Shown: positions 31,605 through 40,180 of the stretch, one piece after another | Layout of the letters: each line of letters begins with the position of its first letter | How positions within the stretch are numbered: the stretch's first letter is position 1 | Origin: UBA8752 sp002336475 | GTDB taxonomy: Bacteria; Bacteroidota; Bacteroidia; Flavobacteriales_D; Sanyastnellaceae | Direction: 5' to 3' | NCBI GenBank assembly: GCA_943846755.1 | Contig: OX044365.1 | Location: 1,054,001-1,118,000 of the forward strand | Length of the DNA stretch: 64,000 nt | Notes under the pieces: model-generated | The model's database searches: none | Seen by the model: the letters and a program-made list of their open reading frames with translations, nothing else | Told to the model about the DNA's origin: nothing | Program-made: the position numbers and the translations under genes

Positions 31605-32018
31605 CTACTGCTTCGCCTTTGTCCCTTTGAACCTCACAAACAAGTGGATCCACAGGGAACGGCTCAAGCGCTGGATGAGCGGGAGCAACACCAACAAGGT
31701 CACGATGCCACTCACAATCACCGTATCCGGCTGCTCGAACATCCCTGTGAATTCAATCCACCCCAGAGCACCAAAGACATACAGGGCGACCAACACCGCT
31801 ACCCACAGGGCCACCGTCATGGCATAGTTCACGTATGCTGCCCCGAAATAGAAGCCGGGCTCCCGCTTGAAATTCTCCCCACACACCGGACATGAAGGGT
31901 GCATTTGGTTGATGGTCCGGGGCCAATATGGATTGGGCACCTTGAACATGCGCCCTTCCCTGCATGACGGACAACGGTTCCCCAATATGCTGGCCAAATA
32001 AGAACGCGGCGGTTTCAT
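31605..32018 (-). CDS. DUF983 membrane protein
   Basis: 137 residues. The N-terminus MKPPRSYLASILGNRCPSC has the first CxxC, HPSCPVCGENFKREPGFYFGA has the second, and two hydrophobic helices follow (YAMTVALWVAVLVALYVFG and VIVSGIVTLLVLLPLIQ). This zinc-ribbon plus two-helix build defines DUF983, a family of inner-membrane proteins of unknown function. It lies 42 nt downstream of the ABC transporter gene on the same strand and may be its operon partner. Confidence 0.85.
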   Translation of the reverse strand: MKPPRSYLASILGNRCPSCREGRMFKVPNPYWPRTINQMHPSCPVCGENFKREPGFYFGAAYVNYAMTVALWVAVLVALYVFGALGWIEFTGMFEQPDTVIVSGIVTLLVLLPLIQRLSRSLWIHLFVRFKGTKAKQ

Positions 32019-32060
32019 GGTGTCAAATTACCCCCGTTGGACGCACATCAACACCCATGC

Positions 32061-33872
32061 TCAACCCTCCAGCTGCTGCAAGGCCACCATGCCGTGGTAC
32101 ACCCCTCCCGCAGCCATCAATTGCTCGTGACTTCCCGACTCGGCAATGCCACCGCGGTCCATTACAATGATGCGGTCCGCGTGCCGCACTGTGGAGAGCC
32201 GGTGGGCAATCACAACGGCTGTGCGCCCTTGCATGACGCGTTCGATGGCCGCTTGAACGAGCCGCTCTCCTTCGGCGTCCAACGCGCTGGTGGCTTCATC
32301 GAGCATCAAAATCGGCGGGTCGTGATAGAGCGCACGCGCAATGGCGAGCCGTTGGCGCTGACCTCCGGAAAGCCGGCTGCCGCCATCGCCAATGGGCGTA
32401 TCGAAACCCTGTGGAAGCTGGTCAATGAATTCCAATGCGTGGGCGATTTCGGCCACAGATCGGACGCGCTCGGGATCCACATTGGGATCGAACAAGGCGA
32501 TGTTGGCAGACACAGAGTCGTTGAACAACAAGGGATCCTGGGTCACGAAGCCCATTTTCCCTCGAACCTCTCCTGTGGCGGCCTCACGGAGGTCCAGACC
32601 GTCCATGCGAACGCTGCCTTGCTCTGGATCGTACAAACGCAAGAGCAACCGGGCCACCGTGGTCTTCCCGCTGCCCGAAGGCCCCACCAGAGCCACGGTT
32701 TCGCCTTTTTTTATGGACAGGGAAAAGTCGCGAAGGGCAGGCTCTGTGGCGCCTGCATACCGGAACGTGATGCCTTCAAAACGCAGCTCTTTCTGAAAGT
32801 CCACAGCCACCGGTGCGGCGGGTTCTGCCACGGTGACTTCGGCCTGGAGCACCTCATCGAGGCGGTCGAGCGAAGCCGCCCCCTTTTGGACTTTGAAAAA
32901 GGCGTCACTGAGCGATCGGGCAGGTGGAATGATTTGACTGAACACCACCAGATATCCAATGAACAGCTCCCCCTCGAGGCCCTCTCCCCTCAGCACCAAC
33001 CGGCCGCCCACAGCCAGCAGGATGGCTATCACCGTCATGGAAACAAATTCACTGACCGGCGAGCTGAGGTATTCCCGCTTGTAGAGCTTGCGCATCAGGC
33101 GGAAATAGCCTTCGTTGTGTTCGGCAAAGCGCCCCCTAAATCGGGGGGCGGCATCAAATGCTTTGACCACCATCATGGCGCCCAGCGTCTCCTCCAACCG
33201 GCTGATCAAATCTCCCAACCGGGCTTTTCCCCTGCCCGCTGCACCCCTGAGAGCCGTGGCAATCCGGGAGATGATAAATCCAGACACCGGCATGAACACC
33301 AAGGCAAACAGCGTCAACTCCCAGCTGATGGCAAACAAAGTCACCAATGAAAGCACAATCATGATGGGCGCTTTGAACAAGACCTCGAGCGTTCCGATGA
33401 CACTGAATTCCACCTCCATCAGGTCGTTGGTCATGCGGCTGATCAAGTCCCCTTTGCGCTGTTCGGTGAAATACCCCACCGGCAGCGCCAGAATCCGGTC
33501 AAAGAGCTGGGTACGCAAATCGCGGGCGACCCCGGTTCGAATGGTCGCCAAACTGTAGAAAGACAAATAGGTGACGGCATTCTTGACCAGTGCCAAAACC
33601 GCAATGGCGCCGCACATGGCAAGCAGGGCTTGCTCTGATCCATTCACTGCCACATATTGGTCCAAGGCAGAAGTAACCTTCGCGAAAACAGCAGGGGTTT
33701 CCTCCGATGAAGTTGAAGCGGCATCGGTCCGAAACAGGATCCTCAGAAAAGGCACAATGGCCAAGAATGTGAACAGAGAAAGGACCGAACCCAGCGCATT
33801 GAACACGATGTTTCCGATGAGGTTGAGCCGGTAACGCAAGACCAACCTAAAAAGGTCCTTGAACCTCCTCAT
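32061..33872 (-). CDS. ABC exporter, fused permease and ATPase (MsbA-like)
   Basis: 603 residues: six predicted membrane helices in the first ~330 residues, then a nucleotide-binding domain. It has GPSGSGKTTVARLLLRLYDP (Walker A), FVTQDPLLFNDSV (Q-loop), LSGGQRQRLAIARALYHDP (signature), ILMLDEATSALDAEGE (Walker B) and AHRLSTVRHADRI (H-loop). Homodimeric half-transporters of this type flip lipids such as lipid A cores or export drugs or peptides; the substrate cannot be read here. It begins within the purB stop (ATGA overlap) and is thus probably translated with it. Confidence 0.92.
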   Translation of the reverse strand: MRRFKDLFRLVLRYRLNLIGNIVFNALGSVLSLFTFLAIVPFLRILFRTDAASTSSEETPAVFAKVTSALDQYVAVNGSEQALLAMCGAIAVLALVKNAVTYLSFYSLATIRTGVARDLRTQLFDRILALPVGYFTEQRKGDLISRMTNDLMEVEFSVIGTLEVLFKAPIMIVLSLVTLFAISWELTLFALVFMPVSGFIISRIATALRGAAGRGKARLGDLISRLEETLGAMMVVKAFDAAPRFRGRFAEHNEGYFRLMRKLYKREYLSSPVSEFVSMTVIAILLAVGGRLVLRGEGLEGELFIGYLVVFSQIIPPARSLSDAFFKVQKGAASLDRLDEVLQAEVTVAEPAAPVAVDFQKELRFEGITFRYAGATEPALRDFSLSIKKGETVALVGPSGSGKTTVARLLLRLYDPEQGSVRMDGLDLREAATGEVRGKMGFVTQDPLLFNDSVSANIALFDPNVDPERVRSVAEIAHALEFIDQLPQGFDTPIGDGGSRLSGGQRQRLAIARALYHDPPILMLDEATSALDAEGERLVQAAIERVMQGRTAVVIAHRLSTVRHADRIIVMDRGGIAESGSHEQLMAAGGVYHGMVALQQLEG

Positions 33873-35224
33873 GCCCCCGCCGTCCCGGTATAGTTGTGCG
33901 GGGTAATGGCGCGCAATTCCATGCGCACTGAATCTGTGACCGGGAGCCCTGAGATAAAGTCCGCAATTGTTCCCGCGTCGATGCCGGCATTGCCCCTGGT
34001 GAGGTCTTTGAGCAATTCATAAGGCTTCTCTACCCCTTCTCTGCGCAGAATGGTCTGAATGGCCTCAGCCACAACCGCCCACTGGGCTTCGAGATCGGCG
34101 TGCAACTTGGCTTCGTTGAGGACCAGCTTTCCCAATCCTTTCCGCAGGGCGTTGAGCGCCACAAGGCTGTGGCCAACAGGCACTCCGACATTGCGCAAAA
34201 CGGTACTGTCCGTCAAATCGCGCTGCAGCCGGCTGATGGGAAGTTTGCGGGCCAGATGCCCCAACAATGCGTTGGCCATGCCCAAGTTGCCCTCGCTGTT
34301 TTCGAAGTCGATGGGGTTGACTTTGTGTGGCATGGCAGAGGATCCCACTTCTCCTGCCACCACTTTTTGCTTGAAATAATCCAAGCTGATGTAGTGCCAT
34401 AGGTCGCGGTCCAAATCGATCAGGATGGTATGGATGCGCTGCAATGCGTCGCACCACGCCGCGAGGTAATCGTAATGTTCTATCTGTGTGGTCGGATGGC
34501 TGCGGTGCAGTCCGAGCTCGTCTTGAACAAATTGTTCGGCAAAGGCATGCCAGTCTACCTCGGGATAAGCCACGTGATGGGCATTAAATCCCCCCGTAGC
34601 GCCTCCGAATTTGGCGGCAAATGGAACGGCCTCGAATTGAGCAACTGCGTGATCCAAGCGCTCCACAAAGACCGACAGCTCCTTCCCTAAGGTCACGGGG
34701 CTCGCAGGCTGGCCATGGGTGCGCGCCAACATGGGAACTGTAGACCATTTTTCGGCCAATAAGGCGAGGTCATCGCGCACAGACTGCAAAGCAGGCAACA
34801 GCACGTCTGCCGTGGCCTCAGCCATGGAGAGCGGTATGGCGGTGTTGTTGACATCCTGAGAGGTCAAGCCGAAGTGAACAAACTCCGAACGCCCATCGAG
34901 TTCAAGCGGAGCTAGGCGCTCCTTGATGTAGTACTCTACAGCCTTGACATCGTGGTTGGTGGTCTTTTCGATGCCCTTCACCTCTAAAGCTCCAGCGGTA
35001 TCAAAACCCACATAAATCGCGCGCAGCCCCTCCACCTGTTCGACAGACAACGCAGGCAGTTGTGGCAGCCCCAGTCCGTGCAATGCTATGAAGTACTCGA
35101 CCTCTATGCGGATGCGGTATTGAATGAGGCCAGCCTCAGAGAAATAAGTGGCCAAAGGCTCAGTATGGCGACGGTAACGGCCATCGATGGGGCTGATGGC
35201 GTTCAGGGCTGCATTTTCGGACAT
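33869..35224 (-). CDS. purB: Adenylosuccinate lyase
   Basis: 451 residues from the ATG at 35224 (MSENAALNAISPIDGRYRRHT). It cleaves SAICAR and adenylosuccinate, releasing fumarate, in purine synthesis. Fumarase-superfamily landmarks: TNHDVKAVEYYIKE, HFGLTSQDVNNTA, LARTHGQPASPVTLGKE, and the signature loop GSSAMPHKVNPIDFENSEGN with the catalytic serine. Its promoter box TAATTTCG lies at 35246-35253 on the minus strand. The gene overlaps the ABC exporter start by 4 bp and is divergent from the MBL hydrolase gene (64 bp between starts). Confidence 0.96.
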   Translation of the reverse strand: MSENAALNAISPIDGRYRRHTEPLATYFSEAGLIQYRIRIEVEYFIALHGLGLPQLPALSVEQVEGLRAIYVGFDTAGALEVKGIEKTTNHDVKAVEYYIKERLAPLELDGRSEFVHFGLTSQDVNNTAIPLSMAEATADVLLPALQSVRDDLALLAEKWSTVPMLARTHGQPASPVTLGKELSVFVERLDHAVAQFEAVPFAAKFGGATGGFNAHHVAYPEVDWHAFAEQFVQDELGLHRSHPTTQIEHYDYLAAWCDALQRIHTILIDLDRDLWHYISLDYFKQKVVAGEVGSSAMPHKVNPIDFENSEGNLGMANALLGHLARKLPISRLQRDLTDSTVLRNVGVPVGHSLVALNALRKGLGKLVLNEAKLHADLEAQWAVVAEAIQTILRREGVEKPYELLKDLTRGNAGIDAGTIADFISGLPVTDSVRMELRAITPHNYTGTAGA

Positions 35225-35245
35225 CGCGTAGGATGGTTTGAACGC

Positions 35246-35253
35246 CGAAATTA
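35246..35253 (-). promoter_or_regulatory. -7 promoter box of purB
   Basis: Minus-strand TAATTTCG, about 22 nt before the purB ATG. Confidence 0.5.
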
Positions 35254-35276
35254 CAGACTGTAGCGTGGGCGGCACT

Positions 35277-35284
35277 TACCTTTC
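35277..35284 (+). promoter_or_regulatory. -7 promoter box of the MBL hydrolase gene
   Basis: TACCTTTC, 4 nt before the ATG at 35289; would give a leaderless message. Divergent from the purB box 24 bp away. Confidence 0.4.
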
Positions 35285-35288
35285 GCAT

Positions 35289-36161
35289 ATGTTGATTCAC
35301 ACCGTTTCGCACGGACTTTTTAAGCTCGATGGCGGCGCCATGTTCGGCGTAGTTCCCCAGCCCTTGTGGTCCAAGTCTCACCCGACCGATGAACGCAACC
35401 GATGCGATTGGGGATTGCGTTCCTTGCTGGTAGAGGAGGGAGACCGCCTGCTGCTGGTGGACTGCGGCATGGGAGACAAGCAAGACCCTAAGTTTTTTTC
35501 CCATTACGCCCCCCAACCTCAAGACCTCGATGTCCAACTGGCAGAGCTGGGATACCACCGCGATGACATCACCGATGTGTTTTTGACGCACCTGCATTTT
35601 GACCATTGCGGAGGGGCCATCCGCCGGAGACCTGGCGACCTAGAGAAGTTTGACCCCGCGTTTTCCAACGCCACTTTCTGGAGCACAGAACGCCATTGGA
35701 AATGGGCCACCGAACCCAACCCCAGGGAGAAGGCAAGCTTTCTGAAAGAGAACATCCACCCCATTGAGGCTTCCGGACAATTGAAGTTTATTCCCCGCGC
35801 CGAAGGCACCACGGACACCCGTCAGCCCATCCCTGGGTTCCCCGACATTGACGTCTTATTTGTGGATGGACATACCGAAAGCCAAATGCTGCCGCTGCTC
35901 AAAAAAGACGGACGCAAGGCCTTGTTTACTGCAGACCTGTTGCCCGCCACCACCCACATTCCAACCGCTTGGGTCATGGGGTATGACACCCGTCCATTGA
36001 TGACAGTCACAGAAAAGGAACGCATCCTCACCTGCGCTGAGCGGGAACAATGGACCCTGTTGTTTGAACACGATGCCCACCACGAAGCGGCCACCGTGCA
36101 CCGCACAGAAAAAGGGGTCCGCCTGCAAAGGGCCGGCCAGCGCAGTGAATTCGATTGGTGA
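35289..36161 (+). CDS. MBL-fold metallo-hydrolase
   Basis: 290 residues from the ATG at 35289 (MLIHTVSHGLFKLDGGAMFG). The metallo-beta-lactamase motif is complete: LLLVDCGMGDK, FLTHLHFDHCGGAI (HxHxDH), VDGHTESQ, LFTADLLPATTH and FEHDAHHEAATV. The order resembles the large AHL-lactonase/quinol-hydrolase-like branch, but the substrate is not predictable. It ends 2 nt before the convergent pyrD stop. Confidence 0.88.
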   Translation: MLIHTVSHGLFKLDGGAMFGVVPQPLWSKSHPTDERNRCDWGLRSLLVEEGDRLLLVDCGMGDKQDPKFFSHYAPQPQDLDVQLAELGYHRDDITDVFLTHLHFDHCGGAIRRRPGDLEKFDPAFSNATFWSTERHWKWATEPNPREKASFLKENIHPIEASGQLKFIPRAEGTTDTRQPIPGFPDIDVLFVDGHTESQMLPLLKKDGRKALFTADLLPATTHIPTAWVMGYDTRPLMTVTEKERILTCAEREQWTLLFEHDAHHEAATVHRTEKGVRLQRAGQRSEFDW

Positions 36162-36163
36162 CC

Positions 36164-37216
36164 TCAGGAACGAAGGCCTGAAAGGCAAGCCCTTACAATG
36201 CCAGGTCCTGTGTAAATCATTCCGCTGTACACCTGCACCAAGTCGGCACCTGCGCTGATCTTTTCCTGGGCAGAGGGGCCGTCTTCAACGCCACCCACGC
36301 CAATGATGGCAAAGTCCCCCCGTTGGCGCAAGTAACGCACAACCTCTGTGCTCCGCTTGCGAACGGGAGCCCCACTCAATCCTCCAGCGCCGATGGCCTC
36401 GACCTGATCTTCAGGCATCTTGAGCCCATCGCGTGAAACCGTCGTGTTGGTGGCGATCACCCCTTCGATGCCTGTATCGGCAACCAAGCCTACAATGTCG
36501 TCGAGTTGGGCATCGCTCAAGTCCGGTGCAATTTTCAAGAACACCGGACGCCGGACGTCTTGTGCCTTGTTGAAGTCCTGTAAACGGTTCAACAATGCGG
36601 TCAGTGGAGCCCGCTCCTGCAATTCGCGTAGGCCCGGGGTATTGGGAGAGCTCACATTGACCGCGAAGTAATCCACATGAGGATGCAATCCTTTGAAGCA
36701 GCTGAGGTAATCCTCCGATGCCTGCTCGTTGGGGGTGACCTTGTTGCGGCCAATGTTGCCCCCGACAATCAAGCCCGGAGGCCTGTCCTTCAGCCGACCG
36801 ATGAGTTCCTCAAGCCCCCCATTGTTGAAACCCATCCGGTTGATCAAGCCGCGGTCTTCTTTGAGGCGGAAAAGCCGAGGTTTAGGATTGCCAGGCTGCG
36901 CCTTGGGGGTAATGGTACCTACCTCAACAAAGGCAAAACCCATGGTGGACAGCTCGGTCAACCACCTTCCGTCTTTGTCGAACCCCGCCGCCAAACCTAT
37001 TCTGTGCGGGAACCTCAGGCCCGCCACTTCAATTTCATCTGAGGGTTGGGCCGCCACGTGCAACGACTTTTTTAGCGCGCCATTGAAAAAGGGCATTTTC
37101 AAGCCCCAACCAAACAACGCCATGGTGCGGTAATGGGCCCGCTCGGGATCCATGACGAAGGCAATGGGCCTCAAAAAGCGCCGGTAAATCAGGTCTCCGA
37201 AGGATGCAACTCTCAT
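36164..37216 (-). CDS. pyrD: Dihydroorotate dehydrogenase (quinone), class 2
   Basis: 350 residues from the ATG at 37216 (MRVASFGDLIYRRFLRPIAF). It oxidises dihydroorotate to orotate at the inner membrane with FMN, reducing quinone, in pyrimidine synthesis. Class 2 features: an N-terminal amphipathic helix region, GLAAGFDKDGRWLTELSTMG, GFNNGGLEEL, the catalytic-serine loop NVSSPNTPGLRELQ, KIAPDLSD, NTTVSRDG and GVGGVEDG with VYSGMIYTGPG for phosphate. CATCTTTG on the minus strand at 37223-37230 lies 6 nt before the start. It is divergent from the gene at 37312. Confidence 0.95.
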   Translation of the reverse strand: MRVASFGDLIYRRFLRPIAFVMDPERAHYRTMALFGWGLKMPFFNGALKKSLHVAAQPSDEIEVAGLRFPHRIGLAAGFDKDGRWLTELSTMGFAFVEVGTITPKAQPGNPKPRLFRLKEDRGLINRMGFNNGGLEELIGRLKDRPPGLIVGGNIGRNKVTPNEQASEDYLSCFKGLHPHVDYFAVNVSSPNTPGLRELQERAPLTALLNRLQDFNKAQDVRRPVFLKIAPDLSDAQLDDIVGLVADTGIEGVIATNTTVSRDGLKMPEDQVEAIGAGGLSGAPVRKRSTEVVRYLRQRGDFAIIGVGGVEDGPSAQEKISAGADLVQVYSGMIYTGPGIVRACLSGLRS

Positions 37217-37289
37217 GAAAAGCAAAGATGTTAATAAACATGTGGACACGGACAATGTCCAGTCCGCATGAAGCCCCTCTAAGTGAAGA

Positions 37290-37297
37290 TAGCTTTG
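37290..37297 (+). promoter_or_regulatory. -7 promoter box of the gene at 37312
   Basis: TAGCTTTG, exact TAnnTTTG match 14 nt before the ATG at 37312. It excludes the upstream ATG at 37228 as the main start. Confidence 0.6.
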
Positions 37298-37311
37298 GCA
37301 CAAGCCGAAAG

Positions 37312-37878
37312 ATGTTGTTTAACTGGGGAAAGAAAAAGCTCAAGCCTGAAGAGGTTGCACGGATGTTCGTCCACGCAACCCTTGATAGCATTGAGGATGC
37401 TTGGCCTGATGTTTTGGGCATGCTGCGCGAAACGCCTCACTTGGAATGCGTACCCGAAATCGAAGACGCCGAGGTAGGTCCATTCCTACTTGTCGTTATG
37501 GCGGGCAATCTGGATTTCATCCCGCACTTCTTTGACGCCGGAACGGACCAAGTCCTCGTGGAGGCCATCCTGAGTGAGCTGGCCATTCAATTGGACCTCC
37601 CTACCCCACAGCTGGCACCTAAGATTTCCCAAATGCGGGACGCCATGGTCAAACTCAACAAGCCTTCGAATAAGACGTTGAGTGCCATGTCCCGAGGTTT
37701 GTACATCGGATATGACCTCAACGGTTGTCAGGAAGAATACTTCCGCTCGCTGTCGGTTCCCAATCCACGATTCTTGATGCAGATGGAGGAGATCCTCCAG
37801 CACTTTTTGTGGGATTGGTCATCGTTCAACGAACAGTACCGGGTTCAGGCCCAAAGCTTGCACAGCGCTGTAGTCTGA
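37312..37878 (+). CDS. Hypothetical cytosolic protein
   Basis: 188 residues from the ATG at 37312 (MLFNWGKKKLKPEEVARMFV), chosen because of the promoter box just upstream. No signal peptide or membrane segment. The sequence is mixed helical, with acidic EIEDAEVGPFLLVVMAGNLDFIP and the C-terminal EEYFRSLSVPNPRFLMQMEEIL. No catalytic motif or known family recognised. It is flanked by pyrD (divergent) and smpB (convergent, 19 bp). Confidence 0.7.
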   Translation: MLFNWGKKKLKPEEVARMFVHATLDSIEDAWPDVLGMLRETPHLECVPEIEDAEVGPFLLVVMAGNLDFIPHFFDAGTDQVLVEAILSELAIQLDLPTPQLAPKISQMRDAMVKLNKPSNKTLSAMSRGLYIGYDLNGCQEEYFRSLSVPNPRFLMQMEEILQHFLWDWSSFNEQYRVQAQSLHSAVV

Positions 37879-37897
37879 GCGCCTCCTCGGTTTTTGT

Positions 37898-38335
37898 CTA
37901 CCCTCTTCTGTCCAGGTCTCTTGCTTGGTCCCTGTCTTTGATGGTGTGGCGCTTGTCTACCAGCTTTTTGCCTTTGGCCACTGAAATGTCAAGCTTGGCA
38001 TAACCGCTGGCTGCTATGTAAAGTCTTGTGGGCACTACCGTCACCCCCACATCACGGAGCTTGCGCTGCAGCTTGTTCAACTCTGTGCGCTTCATCAGCA
38101 GCTTTCTAATGCGCCGCGTTTCGTGCGTGACATACCCGGCATTGCCATAGGCGTCGATGTGCATGTTGAAGATGAACAATTCATCGCCATCAAACCTGCA
38201 ATAGGCCTCCATGATGCTCGCCTTTCCACCTCGGATGCTCTTGATCTCGGTGCCCTGGAGCTGAATGCCCGCCGTGTAACTGTCCGTGAGGAAGTAGCTA
38301 AACGCTGCTTTTTTGTTTTTGATCTCAATGGACAT
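37898..38335 (-). CDS. smpB: SsrA-binding protein SmpB
   Basis: 145 residues from the ATG at 38335 (MSIEIKNKKAAFSYF). It binds tmRNA and brings it to stalled ribosomes for trans-translation. The OB-fold core is intact: GIQLQGTEIKSIRGGKASI, NMHIDAYGNAGYVTHETRRIRKLL and GVTVVPTRLYI. The C-terminal basic tail GKKLVDKRHTIKDRDQARD enters the mRNA channel. Minus-strand TAATTTCG at 38342-38349 is its -7 box, 6 nt before the ATG. No ssrA gene is visible in this window. Confidence 0.96.
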   Translation of the reverse strand: MSIEIKNKKAAFSYFLTDSYTAGIQLQGTEIKSIRGGKASIMEAYCRFDGDELFIFNMHIDAYGNAGYVTHETRRIRKLLMKRTELNKLQRKLRDVGVTVVPTRLYIAASGYAKLDISVAKGKKLVDKRHTIKDRDQARDLDRRG

Positions 38336-38341
38336 GGCACT

Positions 38342-38349
38342 CGAAATTA
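38342..38349 (-). promoter_or_regulatory. -7 promoter box of smpB
   Basis: Minus-strand TAATTTCG, 6 nt before the start codon; near-leaderless. Confidence 0.5.
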
Positions 38350-38451
38350 CGGCCAACCTCCCAAGGTGCAACCTCAAGAATCCGCAGCGCGTTCTTCGCA
38401 TTGGGCAACCCCTTGCTTAATTTGCCCCTCTGCGATATTCATACCTGCCAC

Positions 38452-40155
38452 TTGCCGAACTTCCAGTGCCTCTTTTTCGTCCTGACCATTGCCTTTTTGG
38501 GATGGGATGCCTCCGCACAAACGGTGGGCCTCTTTGCAAACAGCCCTGCTTCATTTGATGGCTACACCCTGGTCGCTCCCACCGGTGCTACCCGGACCCA
38601 CTTGATTGACAATTGTGGCCGAATCATCAACCAGTGGGACAGCGATTACCGCGCTGGCGAGTCGGCCTACCTCCTCGAAGACGGTTCTCTGTTGCGCACC
38701 GCCCGCAAAGGCAGTCAAACCTTCAATGGCGGCGGCATTGGAGGCCGCATAGAACGCTTCAATTGGGAGGGCGACTTGGTCTGGAGCTATGAGTTGGCTA
38801 CCGACACCGCCCACCACCACCACGACATGGCCTTTCTTCCAAACGGAAACGTGGTCCTCATGGCGTGGGAATACAAAAGCCCTGAGGAAGCCGCTGCCTC
38901 AGGCCGAACATCCGAAGGCCCACTGTGGCCCCCCATGTTGGTTGAGATTGAACCTGAGGGCTCCCAAGGCGGCGCAGTAGTGTGGGAATGGCACGCCTGG
39001 GACCACCTTGTACAATCCAGCGACTCTTCGCTGCCTCATTATGGTTTGCCGGAGGAAAACATCACGCGTTTCAACATCAACTATGGCAACGTGTCTGGCG
39101 GTGGATTCCCCGGAGGCAATGCAGGCGGCGATTGGTTCCACTGCAACGGACTGGCTTACGACCCAACGCGTGACCACCTGATGTTGAATTCGCGCAATTG
39201 GTGCGAGTTCTACATTATAGACCACGGCACCACTTCCGAAGAGGCCGCCGGCCCTGCAGGCGATTTGCTCTACCGGTGGGGAAATCCTCAGACTTACGGG
39301 CGTGGAGACGACGAAGACAAGGTGTTCTACCAACAACACGACGCCCACTGGATATTGGAAGAAGGACCCGCAGCCAATGCGGGCGATCCCGCTCACGCTG
39401 TGCTGGTCTATAACAACGGCAATGGAAGGCCGGGCGGCACCGGCAGCTCAATCGACGAGTTGACCCTCCCATGGGACAGCAGCACCGGCGCCTACTTGCT
39501 GCCTTCCCCCAGTGATACTCAAGAGACCTTCGCTCCACAAGGACTCGATTGGACTTGGCCCGAAAACCCGAGTACAGCCTTCCACAGTTCCAACATCAGC
39601 GGTTCTCAGAGACAACCCAATGGAAACACCTTGATCTGTGAAGGCGCCAGTGGCCACCTTTTTGAAATCACACCAGACGGTGAGACTGTCTGGGAGTACA
39701 TCACGGCTTACAGCCAATTCGGTGCCGCTACCCAAGGAGAAAACCCCTTTGGCAACTCCACATTTCGAGCCTATCGCTACGCCCCCGACTATGCTGCATT
39801 CGAAGGCCGCGACATGACCCCGGGAGACCCCGTGGAGCTCAACCCTCTGCCCTTCGATTGCATGCTCTACCCTGCGGAAATTGACACTTCTGTTTCAACG
39901 GCTTCAAACCTGTCACAAGAATCAAGTTGGTTGGCTTTCCCCAACCCTTCGAATGGCAGCTTCACCCTCTACAGCCCTGTTCCAGCCCGCTGGTCACTTT
40001 CAGACAGCGCAGGCCGCATCTGGGCAGAAGGCACCCTCGGTGCAGGCCACAACTCCTGCTCGAGCCCGCTCGCTCCTCCGGGCATCTATGTGCTCACATT
40101 TTGCGACTTTCGCGGCCTCCCCCTCTGTACGAGGCAATGGCACATCATCCGTTGA
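38452..40155 (+). CDS. Secreted arylsulfotransferase-like protein with T9SS sorting domain (copy 1)
   Basis: 567 residues. No ATG precedes the signal peptide, so a TTG at 38452 (LPNFQCLFFVLTIAFLGWD...ASAQ) is the likely start, 27 nt after a TAATTTGC box at 38418-38425. The body matches the ASST (PAPS-independent aryl sulfotransferase) six-bladed propeller family: GYTLVAPTGATRTHLIDNCG, HHHHDMAFLPNGNVVLMAWE, and VFYQQHDAHWI with the conserved His expected to carry the sulfate in the enzyme. The C-terminal ~75 residues (AFPNPSNGSFTLYSP to CTRQWHIIR) are a T9SS type A domain. It is followed after 25 nt by a paralog. Enzyme activity versus a purely structural propeller is not decided by sequence. 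Confidence 0.85.
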   Translation: MPNFQCLFFVLTIAFLGWDASAQTVGLFANSPASFDGYTLVAPTGATRTHLIDNCGRIINQWDSDYRAGESAYLLEDGSLLRTARKGSQTFNGGGIGGRIERFNWEGDLVWSYELATDTAHHHHDMAFLPNGNVVLMAWEYKSPEEAAASGRTSEGPLWPPMLVEIEPEGSQGGAVVWEWHAWDHLVQSSDSSLPHYGLPEENITRFNINYGNVSGGGFPGGNAGGDWFHCNGLAYDPTRDHLMLNSRNWCEFYIIDHGTTSEEAAGPAGDLLYRWGNPQTYGRGDDEDKVFYQQHDAHWILEEGPAANAGDPAHAVLVYNNGNGRPGGTGSSIDELTLPWDSSTGAYLLPSPSDTQETFAPQGLDWTWPENPSTAFHSSNISGSQRQPNGNTLICEGASGHLFEITPDGETVWEYITAYSQFGAATQGENPFGNSTFRAYRYAPDYAAFEGRDMTPGDPVELNPLPFDCMLYPAEIDTSVSTASNLSQESSWLAFPNPSNGSFTLYSPVPARWSLSDSAGRIWAEGTLGAGHNSCSSPLAPPGIYVLTFCDFRGLPLCTRQWHIIR

Positions 40156-40180
40156 CATCCGCCAAAAATCACACCACACC

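Noticed and set aside
32037..33350. 437-codon plus-strand open frame
   Set aside because: Antisense to the ABC exporter, whose Walker and signature motifs are intact.
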